From: Propionibacteriaceae bacterium | Lineage (GTDB): Bacteria > Actinomycetota > Actinomycetes > Propionibacteriales > Propionibacteriaceae | Assembly: GCA_030538175.1 (NCBI GenBank) | Contig: JAUNUL010000195.1 | Location: 1-5,864 of the forward strand | DNA: 5,864 nucleotides | Reading direction: 5' to 3' | In this document: piece after piece, positions 5,473 to 5,864 of the stretch | How positions within the stretch are numbered: the stretch's first letter is position 1 | How the letters are laid out: each line of letters starts with the position of its first letter | Notes under the pieces: generated by a model | Database searches by the model: none | Seen by the model: only the letters and a program-made list of their open reading frames with translations | What the model was told of the DNA's origin: nothing | Program-made: the position numbers and the translations under genes

Positions 5473-5864
5473 TCAGTTGCCGTCGAGGACCTTGGTGGTC
5501 AGGCCGGCGACGACGCTCGCGGGGAGCTGCTTGGTGGACACCGCGACGGTGACGTTGTTGCGCTCCTGGGCGCAGATCGTGTCGCCGACAGAGCTGCAGG
5601 TGGCGTCGCCGACCTGCGTGGTGTTGGTGCCGCCGAGCTGGGTGATCAGTTCGCGGGCGGTGGTGCCCTGGGCGAGACGCACCTCGACAAGGGCGTTGAG
5701 GTCGGCAGAACGATAGACCCCGACCCGGACGCCGTCGTTGGTCTCCTGCTCGACGCGGTTGAAGCTATCCACGCGGGCGGGCAGCTCGCGCACTGCCTGG
5801 GTGGTCGGCGTCGCGCTCGAGTTGGGGGTCGCGGTCGACCGCGGGGTCGCGGTGCCGTTGGGTG
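5473..5864 (-). CDS. Apparently exported protein of unknown function, 5' end outside window
   Basis: The frame is open from the right edge to the stop at 5475-5473, so this is the last 129 residues of a longer protein. An internal GTG at 5793 could give a 106-residue form, but it has no ribosome site, and the coding signal continues upstream as a Thr/Pro/Ser/Ala-rich stretch of about 23 residues (PNGTATPRSTATPNSSATP). That looks like the flexible linker found after a lipoprotein or secretion signal. The remaining domain has alternating strand and helix character (GVRVGVYRSADLNALVEVRL, then TARELITQL) and two cysteines in a CX7C arrangement (CSSVGDTIC) that could form a disulfide outside the membrane. 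It ends LTTKVLDGN. I do not recognise the family. Export is inferred from the linker and cysteines only, because the signal peptide would lie beyond the window. It converges on the DUF402 gene with a 125-base gap. Confidence 0.72.
   Translation of the reverse strand, partial: PNGTATPRSTATPNSSATPTTQAVRELPARVDSFNRVEQETNDGVRVGVYRSADLNALVEVRLAQGTTARELITQLGGTNTTQVGDATCSSVGDTICAQERNNVTVAVSTKQLPASVVAGLTTKVLDGN

Overview
The window reads like a chromosomal segment from a high-GC actinobacterium, probably Mycobacteriales (a Gordonia/Rhodococcus/Mycobacterium-like organism). The signs are strong G/C at third codon positions, several GTG starts, TANNNT-type -10 boxes placed where leaderless transcripts would begin, and typical actinobacterial families (P450, RDD, DUF402, a Thr/Pro-rich linker on an apparently exported protein). 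The genus call is inference. No rRNA, tRNA, CRISPR array, insertion sequence or phage gene is visible.

Layout, left to right. Positions 1-113 are the leader of a cytochrome P450 gene, with a good Shine-Dalgarno sequence, a possible promoter and a small dyad. The P450 (114-1448, +) has all the canonical motifs. It converges on a DUF368-family membrane protein (1498-2460, -), the family recently linked to undecaprenyl/polyprenyl phosphate recycling. Upstream of that lies a tightly packed minus-strand group, transcribed right to left: a class II aldolase/adducin-fold protein (3962-4702), a two-domain type I extradiol dioxygenase of the VOC superfamily (3097-3965) and an RDD-family membrane protein (2557-3093). 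The aldolase and dioxygenase overlap by 4 bases (ATGA). The dioxygenase and RDD genes are 3 bases apart. A 117-bp G-rich divergent promoter region (4703-4819) separates this operon from a DUF402 gene (4820-5347, +). The window ends with the 3' part of a minus-strand gene for an apparently exported protein (5473 to beyond 5864).

The most notable points are two. First, the dioxygenase gene as given is frameshifted: its N-terminal and C-terminal domains are in different frames, consistent with one missing base near 3570-3600, yet all three metal ligands are still encoded. Second, the neighbouring aldolase-fold protein keeps the position of the catalytic Glu of fuculose-phosphate aldolase but has Arg, Gln and Asn where the three zinc-binding His residues should be. 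If the frameshift is a sequencing artefact, the operon would encode a ring-cleavage enzyme together with a non-canonical aldolase-fold partner, which suggests breakdown of an unidentified aromatic compound. If the frameshift is real, that pathway is decaying or dispensable. The P450 could in principle feed such a pathway, but nothing in the sequence ties it to the operon.
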